Below are positions 11,835 through 22,900 of a DNA stretch of 64,000 nucleotides, piece after piece (position 1 is the stretch's first letter; each line of letters starts with the position of its first letter). A program made the translations under genes and the position numbers. This DNA comes from Arion vulgaris (lineage: Eukaryota > Mollusca > Gastropoda > Stylommatophora > Arionidae). The notes below the pieces were generated by a model. The model was not told the origin of the DNA and made no database searches. It worked only from the letters and a program-made list of their open reading frames with translations. The DNA lies in contig CM036753.1 of NCBI GenBank assembly GCA_020796225.1, positions 806,001 through 870,000 of the forward strand, in the 5' to 3' direction.

Positions 11835-12510
11835 ACTTCATCATCATCAGGTGCAGTGCCGGCTGGCGTTGGCGATCATGGATCTCCACAAATCTCTATC
11901 TTTGGTGTTTGCTATCAATTCAGATGTTGACTCTCTACTGTGCCATGAAGTCAGGCTATCAAAAATTTTCTCTCTCTGTCTTCCTCTGTCTCGTCTACCC
12001 TCTATTTTACCAGTTGTTACAATGTGTTCTAAACCTCCTCCTCCATCACATGTCTGAAACATGATGACTACCTCTTTCTTATATTGATGATAAGCCTTCT
12101 CTGTGTCTTGACCTCATTCAACACCTCAACATTAGTCATTTTAGCAGTCCATGGGATACTCATCATTCTTCTGTAAAACTACATCTCTGTGGCCTCCAGA
12201 GATTTTTCGATCTGTTTGTTTATTGTCCATGACTCGCATCCGTACATCAGTATTGGTTCTATGTAGCACTGAATAACTCGCATTCTGACCTCAACTGACA
12301 AGGACTTGTTGCATATGATGTTTCTCATTTTCAGGAATGATGTTTTTACTTGCCCTATTTTGCTCTTTATTTCTGATTGGCATCTGCCATCTGATGTTAC
12401 CAGGACTCTGAGGTATTTAAATTGCTGCACTTGTCTTAGCTCAGTCCCATTTACTGTGATGGTGCATTTTGTCAAAGTCTGATTTTTTATTTTTGGGGAT
12501 TTGATCATAA
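11835..12510 (-). mobile_element. LINE 3' fragment, minus strand
   Basis: The region 12179-12508 encodes an RT thumb stretch (ITVNGTELRQVQQFKYLRVL, then MRVIQCYIEPILMYGCESWT). After a gap, 11847-12062 encodes the usual C-terminal tail (GGGLEHIVTTGKIEGRRDRG, then RDLWRSMIANASRH). The 3' end has an ATC/GAT microsatellite tail (CATCATCATCAGG on the plus strand). It is a 5'-truncated, frameshifted element inside a VPS51 intron. Confidence 0.82.
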
Positions 12511-12554
12511 CTTGTGTCTACAAGAGCCCTAACAAATATCACATAAATAATGTA

Positions 12555-12555
12555 T

Positions 12556-12616
<61 letters not shown>
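12555..12616. repeat. (AT)n microsatellite
   Basis: A pure AT run of about 60 bases directly precedes the GA-rich minisatellite. Confidence 0.95.
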
Positions 12617-12620
<4 letters not shown>

Positions 12621-14182
12621 GTAGAGAGAGATATCTCTTCCGTCTTCGTTGATCCTATCACATAAATCTTAATGTATCTTATATATATAGAAATGTAGAG
12701 AGAGAGAGAGATATCTCTTCCGTCGTCATTGTATAGAAATGTAGAGAGAGATATCTCTTCCATCTTCATTGTATAGAAATGTAGAGAGAGAGAGAGAGAG
12801 AGATATCTCTTCCATCTTCGTTGTATAGAAATGTAGAGAGAGAGAGATATCTCTTCCGTCTTCGTTGTATAGAAATGTAGAGAGAGAGAGAGAGAGATAT
12901 CTCTTCCGTCTTCGTTGTATAGAAATGTAGAGAGAGAGAGATATCTCTTCCGTCTTCGTTGTATAGAAATGTAGAGAGAGAGAGATATCTCTTCCATCTT
13001 CATTGTATAGAAATGTAGAGAGAGAGAGAGAGAGATATCTCTTCCGTCTTCGTTGTATAGAAATGTAGAGAGAGAGAGATATCTCTTCCGTCTTCGTTGT
13101 ATAGAAATGTAGAGAGAGAGAGATATCTCTTCCATCTTCGTTGTATAGAAATGTAGAGAGAGAGAGATATCTCTTCCATCTTCATTGTATAGAAATGTAG
13201 AGAGAGAGAGAGAGAGAGATATCTCTTCCATCTTCGTTGTATAGAAATGTAGAGAGAGAGAGATATCTCTTCCATCTTCATTGTATAGAAATGTAGAGAG
13301 AGAGAGAGATATATCTCTTCCGTCTTCATTGTATAGAAATGTAGAGAGAGAGATATCTCTTCCATCTTCGTTGTATAGAAATGTAGAGAGAGATATCTCT
13401 TCCGTCTTCATTGTATAGAAATGTAGAGAGAGAGAGATATCTCTTCCGTCTTCATGGTATAGAAATGTAGAGAGAGAGAGAGAGAGATATCTCTTCCATC
13501 TTCGTTGTATAGAAATGTAGAGAGAGATATCTCTTCCATCTTCATTGTATAGAAATGTAGAGAGAGAGAGATATCTCTTCCATCTTCATTGTATAGAAAT
13601 GTAGAGAGAGAGAGAGATATCTCTTCCGTCTTCGTGGTATAGAAATGTAGAGAGAGAGAGAGAGAGAGATAGCTCTTCCATCTTCATTGTATAGAAATGT
13701 AGAGAGAGAGAGAGAGATATTCTTCCGCGCCATTGTATAGAAATGTAGAGAGAGATATCTCTTCCATCTTCATTGTATAGAAATGTAGAGAGAGAGAGAT
13801 ATCTCTTCTGTCTTCGTGGTATAGAAATGTAGAGAGAGAGAGATATCTCTTCCATCTTCATTGTATAGAAATGTAGAGAGAGAGAGAGAGATATCTCTTC
13901 CGTCTTCGTGGTATAGAAATGTAGAGAGAGAGAGATATCTCTTCCATCTTCATTGTATAGAAATGTAGAGAGAGAGAAATATCTCTTCCATCTTCATTGT
14001 ATAGAAATGTAGAGAGAGAGAGAGATATCTCTTCCATCTTCATTGTATAGAAATGTAGAGAGAGAGAGAGATATCTCTTCCGTCTTCGTGGTATAGAAAT
14101 GTAGAGAGAGAGAGATATCTCTTCCGTCTTCATTGTATAGAAATGTAGAGAGAGAGAGAGATATCTCTTCTGTCTTCATTAG
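12617..14182. repeat. 42-50-bp GA-rich minisatellite
   Basis: About 34 copies of a unit with (GA)n, then ATATCTCTTCCGTCTTCGTT and GTATAGAAATGTAG. The GA run varies from 3 to 9 repeats. Each unit holds the palindrome GAGAGATATCTCT. The two alternating words are TTCCGTCTTCGT and TTCCATCTTCAT. Confidence 0.95.
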
Positions 14183-14261
14183 TCCTCAACATGGTGTTTG
14201 TTACAAAGTCTGATCTATATAACAATGTTGTGACATCTAAGCATTTCAACATGCTACATAG

Positions 14262-14725
14262 AGAGTTAAACTCCAATGGGTACTTTCACACTGTGGTGTG
14301 TCAAGTAATGAGAAGGCAGACAAACTTGCAAAAAACGAGCAGAATGTGAACAAGTAGAAAATGAAATCACATACTTTGAAAACAAAAGAGTTATCGTGAA
14401 CATTAGAAAAACCTAAACTATCCAACAATGACTACCACACACTCGACAGACATGGACAGACTATCATCTTCCTACTCAGGATAGGACATAACAGACTGAA
14501 CAAACACCTACACAGGCTACGATTGTCCCCATCCCCTCTGTGTCCCTGTGTCACCACTGAGTGAACCACAGAACATGTCCTGCAAGACTGTCCCCTGTAT
14601 GTCCTCCATAGAAAGGAATGCTGGCCCTACAACTCAACACTAAATTCAAAACTACATGGCACCAGAGATGAGCTCCAGACAACAGTCGACTTCATCATTA
14701 GAACGCGCATAACAGTATAATCATT
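14262..14725 (+). pseudogene. LINE RNase H end and C-terminal tail
   Basis: The plus strand reads LQWVLSHCGVSSNEKADKLA (the last RNase H Asp in NEKAD). After stops it reads TIIFLLRIGHNRLNKHLHRL, a cysteine pair LCPC and EHVLQDCPLY. These are the usual final parts of a Jockey-like RNase H-bearing LINE. Several stops and frame changes are present, and only the last 150 codons or so remain. Confidence 0.75.
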
Positions 14726-14984
14726 CAAATAGTGATTGCAAAGAAGAAGAAGCAGGCTACATAATGTGCTTTCAGAATGACATTTTTTGGTCCAGGTTCC
14801 ATTTTCAATCCCTACTTGTTTAACCAGACTGCAGTGCTGCGGCCTGTCAATAGAGTTCCTAGTCAGTTCTGGTTTACTTGACCCTGTTGTCTGTCATCTC
14901 AATGGCCGCATCTGAGATTCTGTTCAATGACATCTAAATCTAATTAGAACAAAAATCAAATGACAATAAAATGGTGAGACCAAC
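14726..14984. other. Intron sequence, nothing recognised
   Basis: Intron sequence downstream of the 14985-15105 exon. No repeat or gene was recognised. Confidence 0.4.
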
Positions 14985-15105
14985 CTTTAAACTAATTTTG
15001 ACAATGCCAGTGAGAACAGAGACTTTAGAGAACTCCACAGCACTGAATATCTCAATCTTCTCCGAGAACAATTTCTGAATGTTGCTCATCAAACTGTTAT
15101 CAATG
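14985..15105 (-). CDS. VPS51: VPS51 internal exon (40 codons)
   Basis: The exon is 121 nt, with acceptor CTTACAG and donor GTTGGT. It completes the split serine and then reads [20 protein letters not shown] and [20 protein letters not shown]. The [27 protein letters not shown] pattern is the conserved VPS51 C-terminal region. The phase matches both neighbours, 26008-26126 and 11673-11785. Confidence 0.96.
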
Positions 15106-15309
15106 CTGTAAGTAAGAAGTCATCATTTAACATGCTGATGCTCATCTAACACTCAAATATGTTGACACTGTTCCTTCTTCTCTGTTGTCTTCTACATCAT
15201 TCTTGCCCACTAAGAGCAAATGTGATTGACACAGTGAGAATATATCACTCTGTGTTGTCTTAGTCATGTTTAGTTGAACATTCATGTCAGCAAGTTAACC
15301 ATGGTTAAA

Positions 15310-16810
15310 TATCTTCTTCTTCTTGTCAATAGTACTTTTTGGCCATTTTCATCATTATTATTGTGATATATAAACAGCCTTTGCCAAGAACGTTTTTTAA
15401 CGTCACATCACTCAGGGCCATTTGGAGCTCTGGTGCTTATCCTTCGGCGATGTGTCCAGTTTCAGCCAGCGTTTACTGGGTTCGCTCTCCGTCAGCCTAC
15501 CTGCAAGGCAGCAGGTTGCTATTTTCTTTTAAGGTAGCAACCCTTCGACAACCTTCTGGGGTCAAAGGCACGTAGGGACAATGCAGCACCAGGATTAGTG
15601 AGCTGGCACTAATCAAGATCCTACCCCACCTCCACGTGGTGACCCTGGTAACAGACATTGGTTTCGGTCTGGCTAAGCGGGTAGGGATCGAGGGAGAGCT
15701 ACAGGTAGTGGTAGTAGTGCAAGCAGGGAAAAGTAATGCAAGTCCAAAATCCCTGAACAAAATGCACACATCTTCTGGCCGATATCCGATGAAAAGTTGC
15801 ACAAATAATTGCTGAAACGCAAGAAACAGTAGTGTACGAGTCGTCTATGAACGAATCCCAATTCCCCTGGAGTAAATGGCTGCAAATAAATTGCCAGCTG
15901 TGAGGCAAGAATCATCAATGAGAGCGAAGAGTAACAAATCAAAGGTCTCGGCAAGTGTCTCTGAAAACACTGTAGCATATCGTGATGACACATGGTAAGA
16001 TTGCGTTAAACTCCGTACAAGAGGCCAAGCGCAGATAAAGTTATTGGGTAAAAAGGGCAGAGCGCAAATCCTAAAGTTGCGTTTAGGCTCTAACGAAACT
16101 GCCTTCCTGAACCAACCGGCAAGGTACTGCTGTTCACACAACTAACACCCCGGGAAAACCAGGGCGGGTGATGTTTGCGAGCGCAAACTAGTTGCGCTAA
16201 TAGCGCCTAATGAAACAACCTCTACATTATTTGTGCGTGGCCCCAGTCCAGTGTTTCCTGGGACCAGGGAAAATGCTGAGTAGTAACTGCAAATTGTCAA
16301 ATGCCGACGCACCTTGAAAAAGCTGAGAATGTTCCTACTCCGGAATAAATTCAAAGAGGTCAGAAAAGAAAAGCAGACAATGTAAAGATCTGACAGGTTG
16401 TCCAAATCCAAACACTGGCGAAAGCCGACACTTTACACAGTGTGTTATACGAGTAAGATGCTGTCCCAGGACAAGCTTATGTGCCCCAAAAGACAGAAAT
16501 GTTCCCAATCCGGAACAGCTTCATGTTCAGAAAGGGTGCTCAGTGTAGACTCACTCTTTGGCATAGATCACAAAGCCCAAATATACGGTAAAAAGATGAT
16601 CGTAAAGACGTAGATCCAAGCCAAAATATACGTCCCAAGGATGATCTCTAGGGCAATCTACCCTAGTAAATAAACAGCTGGCGAAACCAGATGTGCTGGC
16701 CTAATCACCATGGGCGCATTATTGGCACGACGTAAAAAGTTGTTCTTGTCAAAGATCAATTATATATCACAATCAGAATGATAAAATTGGCTGTGAAGAA
16801 CGAACGCGAG
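15310..16810. mobile_element. Segment bounded by inverted repeats of about 70 bp
   Basis: The left end (about 15345-15420: CATTATTATTGTGATATATA, then CTTTGCCAAGAACG) is repeated in reverse complement near the right end (about 16725-16805: CGTAAAAAGTTGTTCTTGTC and TATATATCACAATCAGAATG). The left end also resembles the 3' part of the 247-bp SINE family seen at 19219 (TGATCTTTGCCAAGAACG). It could be a fold-back element or two related SINE-like copies facing each other. The interior, including several short open frames on the minus strand, was not recognised. Confidence 0.5.
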
Positions 16811-16967
16811 AAGAGAAGACAACCTTCCCACCCGGGTTGTTAACCCTTTGAACCCTGGCCAACTATACCTTAAAACCGTCAGCCCTGGGCTCCTTGAGCA
16901 AAAACAGCACATATCAGAATTGTTTGAAAAACAAGATAGATTGGCAGAATTAAGTGTCCTATAATTT

Positions 16968-18430
16968 TTATCGACTTACCCCATCATCTAGAGTATTCCT
17001 GCTTACTATGCCAGTCTTCCCAACATGTACTAACACTAATAGCCGTCCATCGCAAGCGATGATGACAACAATCTCAGACGTGTACTGTTGCACCTCTCTG
17101 GTGAGTGCAGAGGTGACTGTAGAGTCCAATCCTAGAACAGAATCCCGACCACAGGTGGGGCATACATGATCAAGGTTAGACATGTGCGTGTTGTGTGCTC
17201 TGTCTTTTCGCGCTGCTCGTTTCTCTGTGACTCAACAATACGATGATTCTCAGCTATTCGGGTTCCTCTTTGTTGTTACAGCGCCACATTTGGCGATCTT
17301 GCGCAGGGATTCCCAGCACGTATTGTCTATATCGAAGCATTTCAGAGACACTTTAAGAGTGTCTTTAAAGCGTTTTCTGTCCACCAGCTAAACGTCTGCC
17401 CCTTCAAGCTCGCCATACATCAACTGTTTTGGGATGCGTTTATCAGGCATTCGAGCAACGTGACCGACCCATCTCAGTTGGGCCTTCTGCAACAGGGTGT
17501 TGACGCTTGGGATCTTTGCTCTTGTGAGGACTTCGCTGTCTGGAATTTTGTCCTGCCAGTTTATTTTTAGTATTCTCCGGAGACAGCTTGTGTGGAAATG
17601 GTTTAATTTTCTTCCGTGTCTGCTATACACTGTCCATGTCTCGCTTGCGTACAGCAGCGTGGTTAGCACTATGGCCTGGTAAACTTTCAGCTTTGTGACT
17701 ATGCTTATCTCCTTCCGTTCCCACACAGTGACACGTAACCTTCCGAACGCAGCACTGGCTTTGGATATCCTATTGTGGACCTCAGAATCTATGTTTGCCG
17801 ATCTGGATAGGAGGCTGCCAAGATAAGCAAAGTTGTCCGTTGACTGGAGACGCTGGTGTTTAATGTTGATGACTGGATCGTAATACTGTTCTCTAGGGGC
17901 GGGCTGGAACATGACCTCTGTTTTTGGTGTTAATGGTGAGGCCAAACCTATCACAGGCCATTGAGAACTTGTCCATGTAAGTCTGCATTTCTTCCTCAGA
18001 GTTGGTAGCGAGGGCACAGTCATCAGAAAACAACAGGTTTGAGATAGTTGATTCTTTTACCTTGGTGGAGGATTTTAACCTCCGAAGATTGAATAGGTTA
18101 CCGTCTGTCCTGTATCTAATCTTTACCCCATGTTGCGCCTTTCCAAAAGACATCCGTGAGCATGGCAGCAAACATCATGCTGAAGAGTGTTGGGGCCAGT
18201 ACACAGCCCTGTTTGACGCCGTAGGTGACATGGAAGGCTTCCGACAGCTCCCTTCGTCAAGTACACGTGCCATCATGCCCTCGTGAAACTGTTGAACGAT
18301 CTTGATGAATTTCCTTGGGCATCCAAATTTTTCCATGATCTTCCATAGACCCTCCCTGTTAACCGTGTCAAAAGCCTTTGTCAGATCGACAAAGACCATA
18401 TAGAGGTTACGGTGCTGTCTTCACTTTCTT
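16968..18430 (-). mobile_element. LINE family B fragment inside the second piggyBac element
   Basis: On the minus strand the order is MVFVDLTKAFDTVNREGLWK (RT motif with the first catalytic Asp), the GVKYGVKQG-like junction, FSDDCALATNSEEEMQTYMD (catalytic FxDD) and the FAYLGSLLSRSANIDSEVHN thumb. WQDKIPDSEVLTRAKIPSVN follows. After a stop comes a cysteine pair (VCPTCGRD) that is the remnant of the C-terminal zinc finger of this LINE type. The 3' end is close to 17030 (ACTAATAGCCGTCCATCGC on the plus strand). Frame changes near 17900 and 18170 make it inactive. Confidence 0.85.
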
Positions 18431-18464
18431 GACTGGTCTGTCTTTGTAATCCATGTTTGGAAAG

Positions 18465-18662
18465 TCACTGACATGTTTGAACATCAGTCGGTTCAAATAA
18501 TTCTTCTAAATGATCACCCGACTCACTTTCGATTTCGTTATCAGAATAATCATATTCTAAGTCTAATTCATCTTCAGAATCATTTAAAAGAAGTTCAACA
18601 GCTTGCTCTGTTGTCATCCTTTTCGAGTGACCATTTCCGAAATTTTCAACCTGTCGTCTCAT
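18465..18662 (-). pseudogene. piggyBac-like transposase N-terminus
   Basis: 65 codons starting MRRQVENFGNGHSKRMTTEQ and running into an acidic tract (NDSEDELDLEYDYSDNEIES). This is the usual make-up of piggyBac N-termini. It begins about 235 bases inside the right terminus and is cut after about 60 residues next to the LINE insertion. The assignment rests on composition, position and the TTAA borders, not on catalytic motifs. Confidence 0.55.
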
Positions 18663-18897
18663 CTTTTAAAAATTAATAAAAAATTATAAAATCACTATGT
18701 TTCAAAACACGATGCAAAACGCCATTTAGATAAACCTTTACGGGAAGCATTTCCTGTGTTTGACGTCACACTAGTACACAAGTTATCGCTGAACACCGAC
18801 AAATAACGAGTAGGGGTTCTCATCCCGATATGTAGGCACCCCAGGTATACGTGTACTAATGATAATACCGTAATATCGGGAGGGCGGGTTCAAAAGG

Positions 18898-19205
18898 TTA
18901 AGTGTCATCTGCCCAGGTTACCTGTCTTTTTTGGACTACTTGGTTTGCCTACCGTCCAGTTTTGTGTACGGTTTGCTCCGCTAGCCTTTGATTGACCCCA
19001 ATCTAACTACAAGGCAGTAGTAGTTCCCTGCGAGTGGAAATGCGCACTGGATTCAAGCCTATGCTGGGCTTTCCAGTTTTTCTGCACATCTGGGTGGTCC
19101 TCTCACACCCCCATGTCGCTCCACCATCAACGCTGTGCACATCTGTCCCATCGTTGGGCTCAGTCATGCATCGTTCGCATGCATGTTTGTTCTGCTTTGG
19201 TGATT
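18898..19205. other. Flank of the second piggyBac element, nothing recognised
   Basis: Unassigned sequence between the TTAA border and the SINE. An open stretch at 19034-19255 runs into the SINE and is not considered a gene. Confidence 0.4.
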
Positions 19206-19218
19206 GCTCACTGTGTCT

Positions 19219-19465
19219 TCTTCTTCTTTGCGTTCTTCTTTACGACAAATCTTAATCACTCTGTGATATGTTTGATCTTTGCCAAGAACGTGTATACGTT
19301 GCACATTGGTTTGGTAGGCCTCTAAACGCACAGACTTGTATACGTTTAGGACATGTGCATCCGATTTCAGCCAAACCTCCTTAGTCGCCTCTTACGACAT
19401 GCATGGCAGGTAACAGTGGTTCTATTCTTTACACCCCAAATTTGGGCCCGGTAACCACTCGGGCG
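19219..19465 (-). mobile_element. SINE family 1, copy a
   Basis: A 247-bp insertion bounded by a 13-bp direct repeat GCTCACTGTGTCT (19206-19218 and 19466-19478). On the minus strand it starts CGCCCGAGTGGTTACCGGGC and contains TGTCGTAAGAGGCGACTAAG. It carries TTGGCAAAGATCAAACATAT near its 3' end and ends in an AAGAAGAAGA tail. The start resembles a tRNA 5' half with an A-box-like GAGTGGTTACCGG. Copies b and c are at 34568 and 46880. Confidence 0.88.
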
Positions 19466-19478
19466 GCTCACTGTGTCT

Positions 19479-19892
19479 ATTGGTTCTCACCGTGCACACA
19501 TTCACCATGCCTCTAGTCTGTCCAGACACGGAGCTCAACTCAGGCCCCCACCTCAGGGCTCCAAGTTTCGCCATGTCTTTAAACATGGACCATGGAACCT
19601 GTAGGGGACTGAATTAATCATCCAAATTTGTTCTGGCCGAAAACTCGACAATAATGTGGCTGGATCAATGAGTCAGCAAGGGTTGTGCAAAATACCATAA
19701 AAAAGTCACCATCAACTATATCTTTCTTTCTGGTGTCCATTACCTACGACATATCTAACCCCCTATCTGCTGCTTTTACGTGCACGCCTTCTGTGCGTTG
19801 CATATCAACGTGTGCACTCCTCCACTATATTATGTTGTGTCGCCGCTTGTTCTTCTGTCGTTGCCCTATCCTGTCAGACACACACACGTAAA

Positions 19893-19930
<38 letters not shown>

Positions 19931-19955
19931 TCTATATACAGAGATATATATATAC
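19479..19955. other. No gene recognised; ends in (TA)n
   Basis: Unassigned sequence followed by a TA microsatellite at 19899-19925 and 19930-19955. Short open stretches here lack any recognisable motif. Confidence 0.4.
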
Positions 19956-19959
19956 AGAC

Positions 19960-22900
19960 CTGCCATCGAACTACGAGAGAAATTGAGAATAGGAACAAGG
20001 AATGTAAGGAGTCTTTACCATGGCAAACTCCACATGATTTGCAATGAGATGGAGAGAACGAAACACCTATACTTGGAATAACCGAGCACAGATGGGCTGG
20101 CCAGGGCACTTTAAAACCTCAACAGGTGACACAGTAATATACTTAGGGAAGGCAATAAGTGGACTGAGTGGAGTCGGTTTCATTTTGGCAAAGAAAATAT
20201 CTACAACACTACTCGGTTACAATCCTATCGATGACCGACTCATCACGATGAGATTAATATAATAATTCCTCTCGTATACGCTACATAGGGCCTGCAAGTA
20301 ATTTCTCCATACCGCTCTATCCGGGGCAACTCGCTCAATCTCCTCCATGGAGCTGAGACCGATATTTCCTGCCTCTCTCAGCAAAGTTCGTTTCAGGGTC
20401 TCCTTAGGTCGACCTCTCTTTCTTGAACCCTTTGCATCCCACTTCAATGCCTGCTTTGATATTCGTTGATCATTTCTCCTCAAGGTGTGCCCAACATATC
20501 TCCATCTTCTCTTTCTTATAACAGTTGTCACTAGTGGTTGACCAGACATATCTCTGATTTCATCACTTCTGAATTCATTCCATTTTATATTCATTATTTT
20601 AAATCTCAAAGCTTTCTTCTTTATATCTTTAGTCATTTTCCAACTCTCGCTAGCATATGTTAGGATTGATACAACATTTGAATTGAAAATTCGTAATTTA
20701 GTTTTAATACTATATAACTTGCAGTTCCATATTTTATTTAGACTTTTAAAAGCTGATGTTGCTTTGCCAATTCGTATCATAATTTCTTTTTAACATTTCC
20801 TGTGCAATCAAAATTGCTACCTAAATAGGTGAACTGCTCTGTTATTTTTATCATTTTAGATTCCAGTGTGATATCTGCATTACTTGCCATAGGTGTCTTC
20901 ATTATATTTGTTTTTTCATAGCTTATCTGCAGTCCAACTTTTGATGCTATAGATGACAAGTTGTCTGTTTTTCTTTGCATATCTTGGTTGTTTCTACTTA
21001 ACAAGACAATATCATCTGTAAAATCCAAATCTTCTAGTTGACTATTTTCTACCCAATCGATGCCAGTTTCGACCCTGCAACACTTTCGCATCACCCAGTC
21101 AATGGCCACTGCAAACAATAGCGGAGATAGAATACAGCCTTGCTTTACTCTGGTTTCAACCATAAACCAGTCGCTAGCGCCCACCATCAATGCGAACCGC
21201 ACACCATGAACCATCATATAGGCTCTTAATAATGTTTATTATTTTGTCTGGTATTCCATAGCATCTCAGAATATTCCACAGAGAGATTCTGTGTAGACTA
21301 TCAAAGGCTTTTTAAAATCGATGAAATTTAGTATGAGTGGTTGTTGCTTCTCAATATGTTCCTCCAAAATTAGTCATAGTATTTGGTCTAAGCAGCTTCT
21401 CCCGGTCTAAAACCAGCTTGTTCTTCTCTCAGGGTTGTGTCCACTGCTCCTTTGATTCTATTAAGAATGATTTTGCAGAAAGTCTTGGTCATTACTGATA
21501 ATAGGGTGATCCTCTCCAGTTGTTGCAATCTTTGAGATCACCTTTTTGGGGATCTTAACAATTATTCCTTTCTTCCATTGATCTGGGCAGTTTCTTCTTC
21601 CCATACTTTATTAAATAGTTCTTGCACCTGGCTAATAGTTGTATCATCTGCCGCTTTGAGCATTTCTGCAGTAATGTTGTCATCACCCGCTGCCTTATTG
21701 TTTATCAAGGAATGGATTGCCTCCTTGACCTCAGCTACACTTATCATTTCTTCGTAAATTGGTAGGGAGCTGTTTCTTGCCTCTTGTCAAACTGGAGTAG
21801 TACTGATGGATCAGGTCTATTTAATATTTCTTCAAAATGTTCTGCCCATCTTTTCTTCTGCTCGGTATCTGATGTTAGAACTTTACCATCTTTACTCTTG
21901 ATTGGGCCACCCTTTGAAACAAAAGTTCCAGTAAGTTGTTTTAGTGTGTTGTATAGCATTTTACTGTTTCAAGTCTTAGCTGCCTTTTCCTCTTCTGCCA
22001 GTCAATTGACATATGCTCTTTTATCTCTTCTAGCCGCTCTTTTCACTGCCTTGTCCTTTAGTTTATATTTCTCTTTAGTTTGGATTTCATCTGTTGCATC
22101 CTTAGTATTAAATAACGCTAGTTTTATCTTTCTTCTTTCTTGAATACATTTCCAGGTGTCATCGCTTATCCAGGGTTTTCTGTCTTTCGCCTTTAATCCT
22201 GCGCTACTATTTGCTGCCCCCAATAGTGTGTCCTTTATCTTAGTCCATTTGTCTTCAATGTTCTGTTCATTTTCACCATTGAGTAACTCAAACATATTCT
22301 TAAGTTCGAGCTGATATTCCTCTTTACCTCATTATTTTGTAGTCTTTGACTGTCTATTCGCAGTTGTTCTTTTTAGTATGGTGAATTTTCAATTTCAGTT
22401 TCAATTTACCTATGCATAAATTATGATCACTTCCTACATCTGCCCCTCTGTATACACGGACATCCAGCAATGATGTTCTAAATTGTGTATTTATGCACAT
22501 ATGGTCAATCTGATTCCTGGTCACTCCATCTGGTGAGTGCCAAGTAAGTTTATGAATTTCCTTATGTGCAAAGATGGTACTTCTAATTACTAAGTTTGAC
22601 AGCATACATAACTCCGCCAGTCTTTCTCCATTCTCATTCATTGTGTTTATTCCTTGTTTTCCTATAGCTTTCTCTCTACCCCTACATTATCACTTCCAAC
22701 CTTGGCATTAAAGTCCCCATTACTACTAACAGGTCATGTTTTGTGTCTTGTTAATTTGATCTTGTAGTTGCTCATAAAATGTGTCTTTCTTATCATCGTC
22801 AGCCTCGTTGTTGGTGCATAACACTGCAGTATTGTCATATTGACATGCCTGGTACTGAAGCGGCTCTAATTATCCGACTCGAGATGGGTTCCCATTCTAA

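Larger units (their letters stand above)
16844..18897 (-). mobile_element. Second TTAA-flanked piggyBac-like element (defective)
   Basis: TTAA lies at both borders (16840-16843 and 18898-18901). The inverted ends are CCCTTTGAACCC on the left and, read inward, CCTTTTGAACCCGCCC on the right. An acidic N-terminal reading frame near the right end (18465-18662) looks like the start of a piggyBac transposase. Most of the interior is replaced by a LINE family B copy (about 17030-18430). The ends differ from those of the element at 3008-5541, so this is another family. Confidence 0.72.

Noticed and set aside
18465..18662. A separate small acidic host protein
   Set aside because: It lies just inside a TTAA-bounded element and has the composition of a piggyBac N-terminus. 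No splice or conservation evidence supports a host gene.
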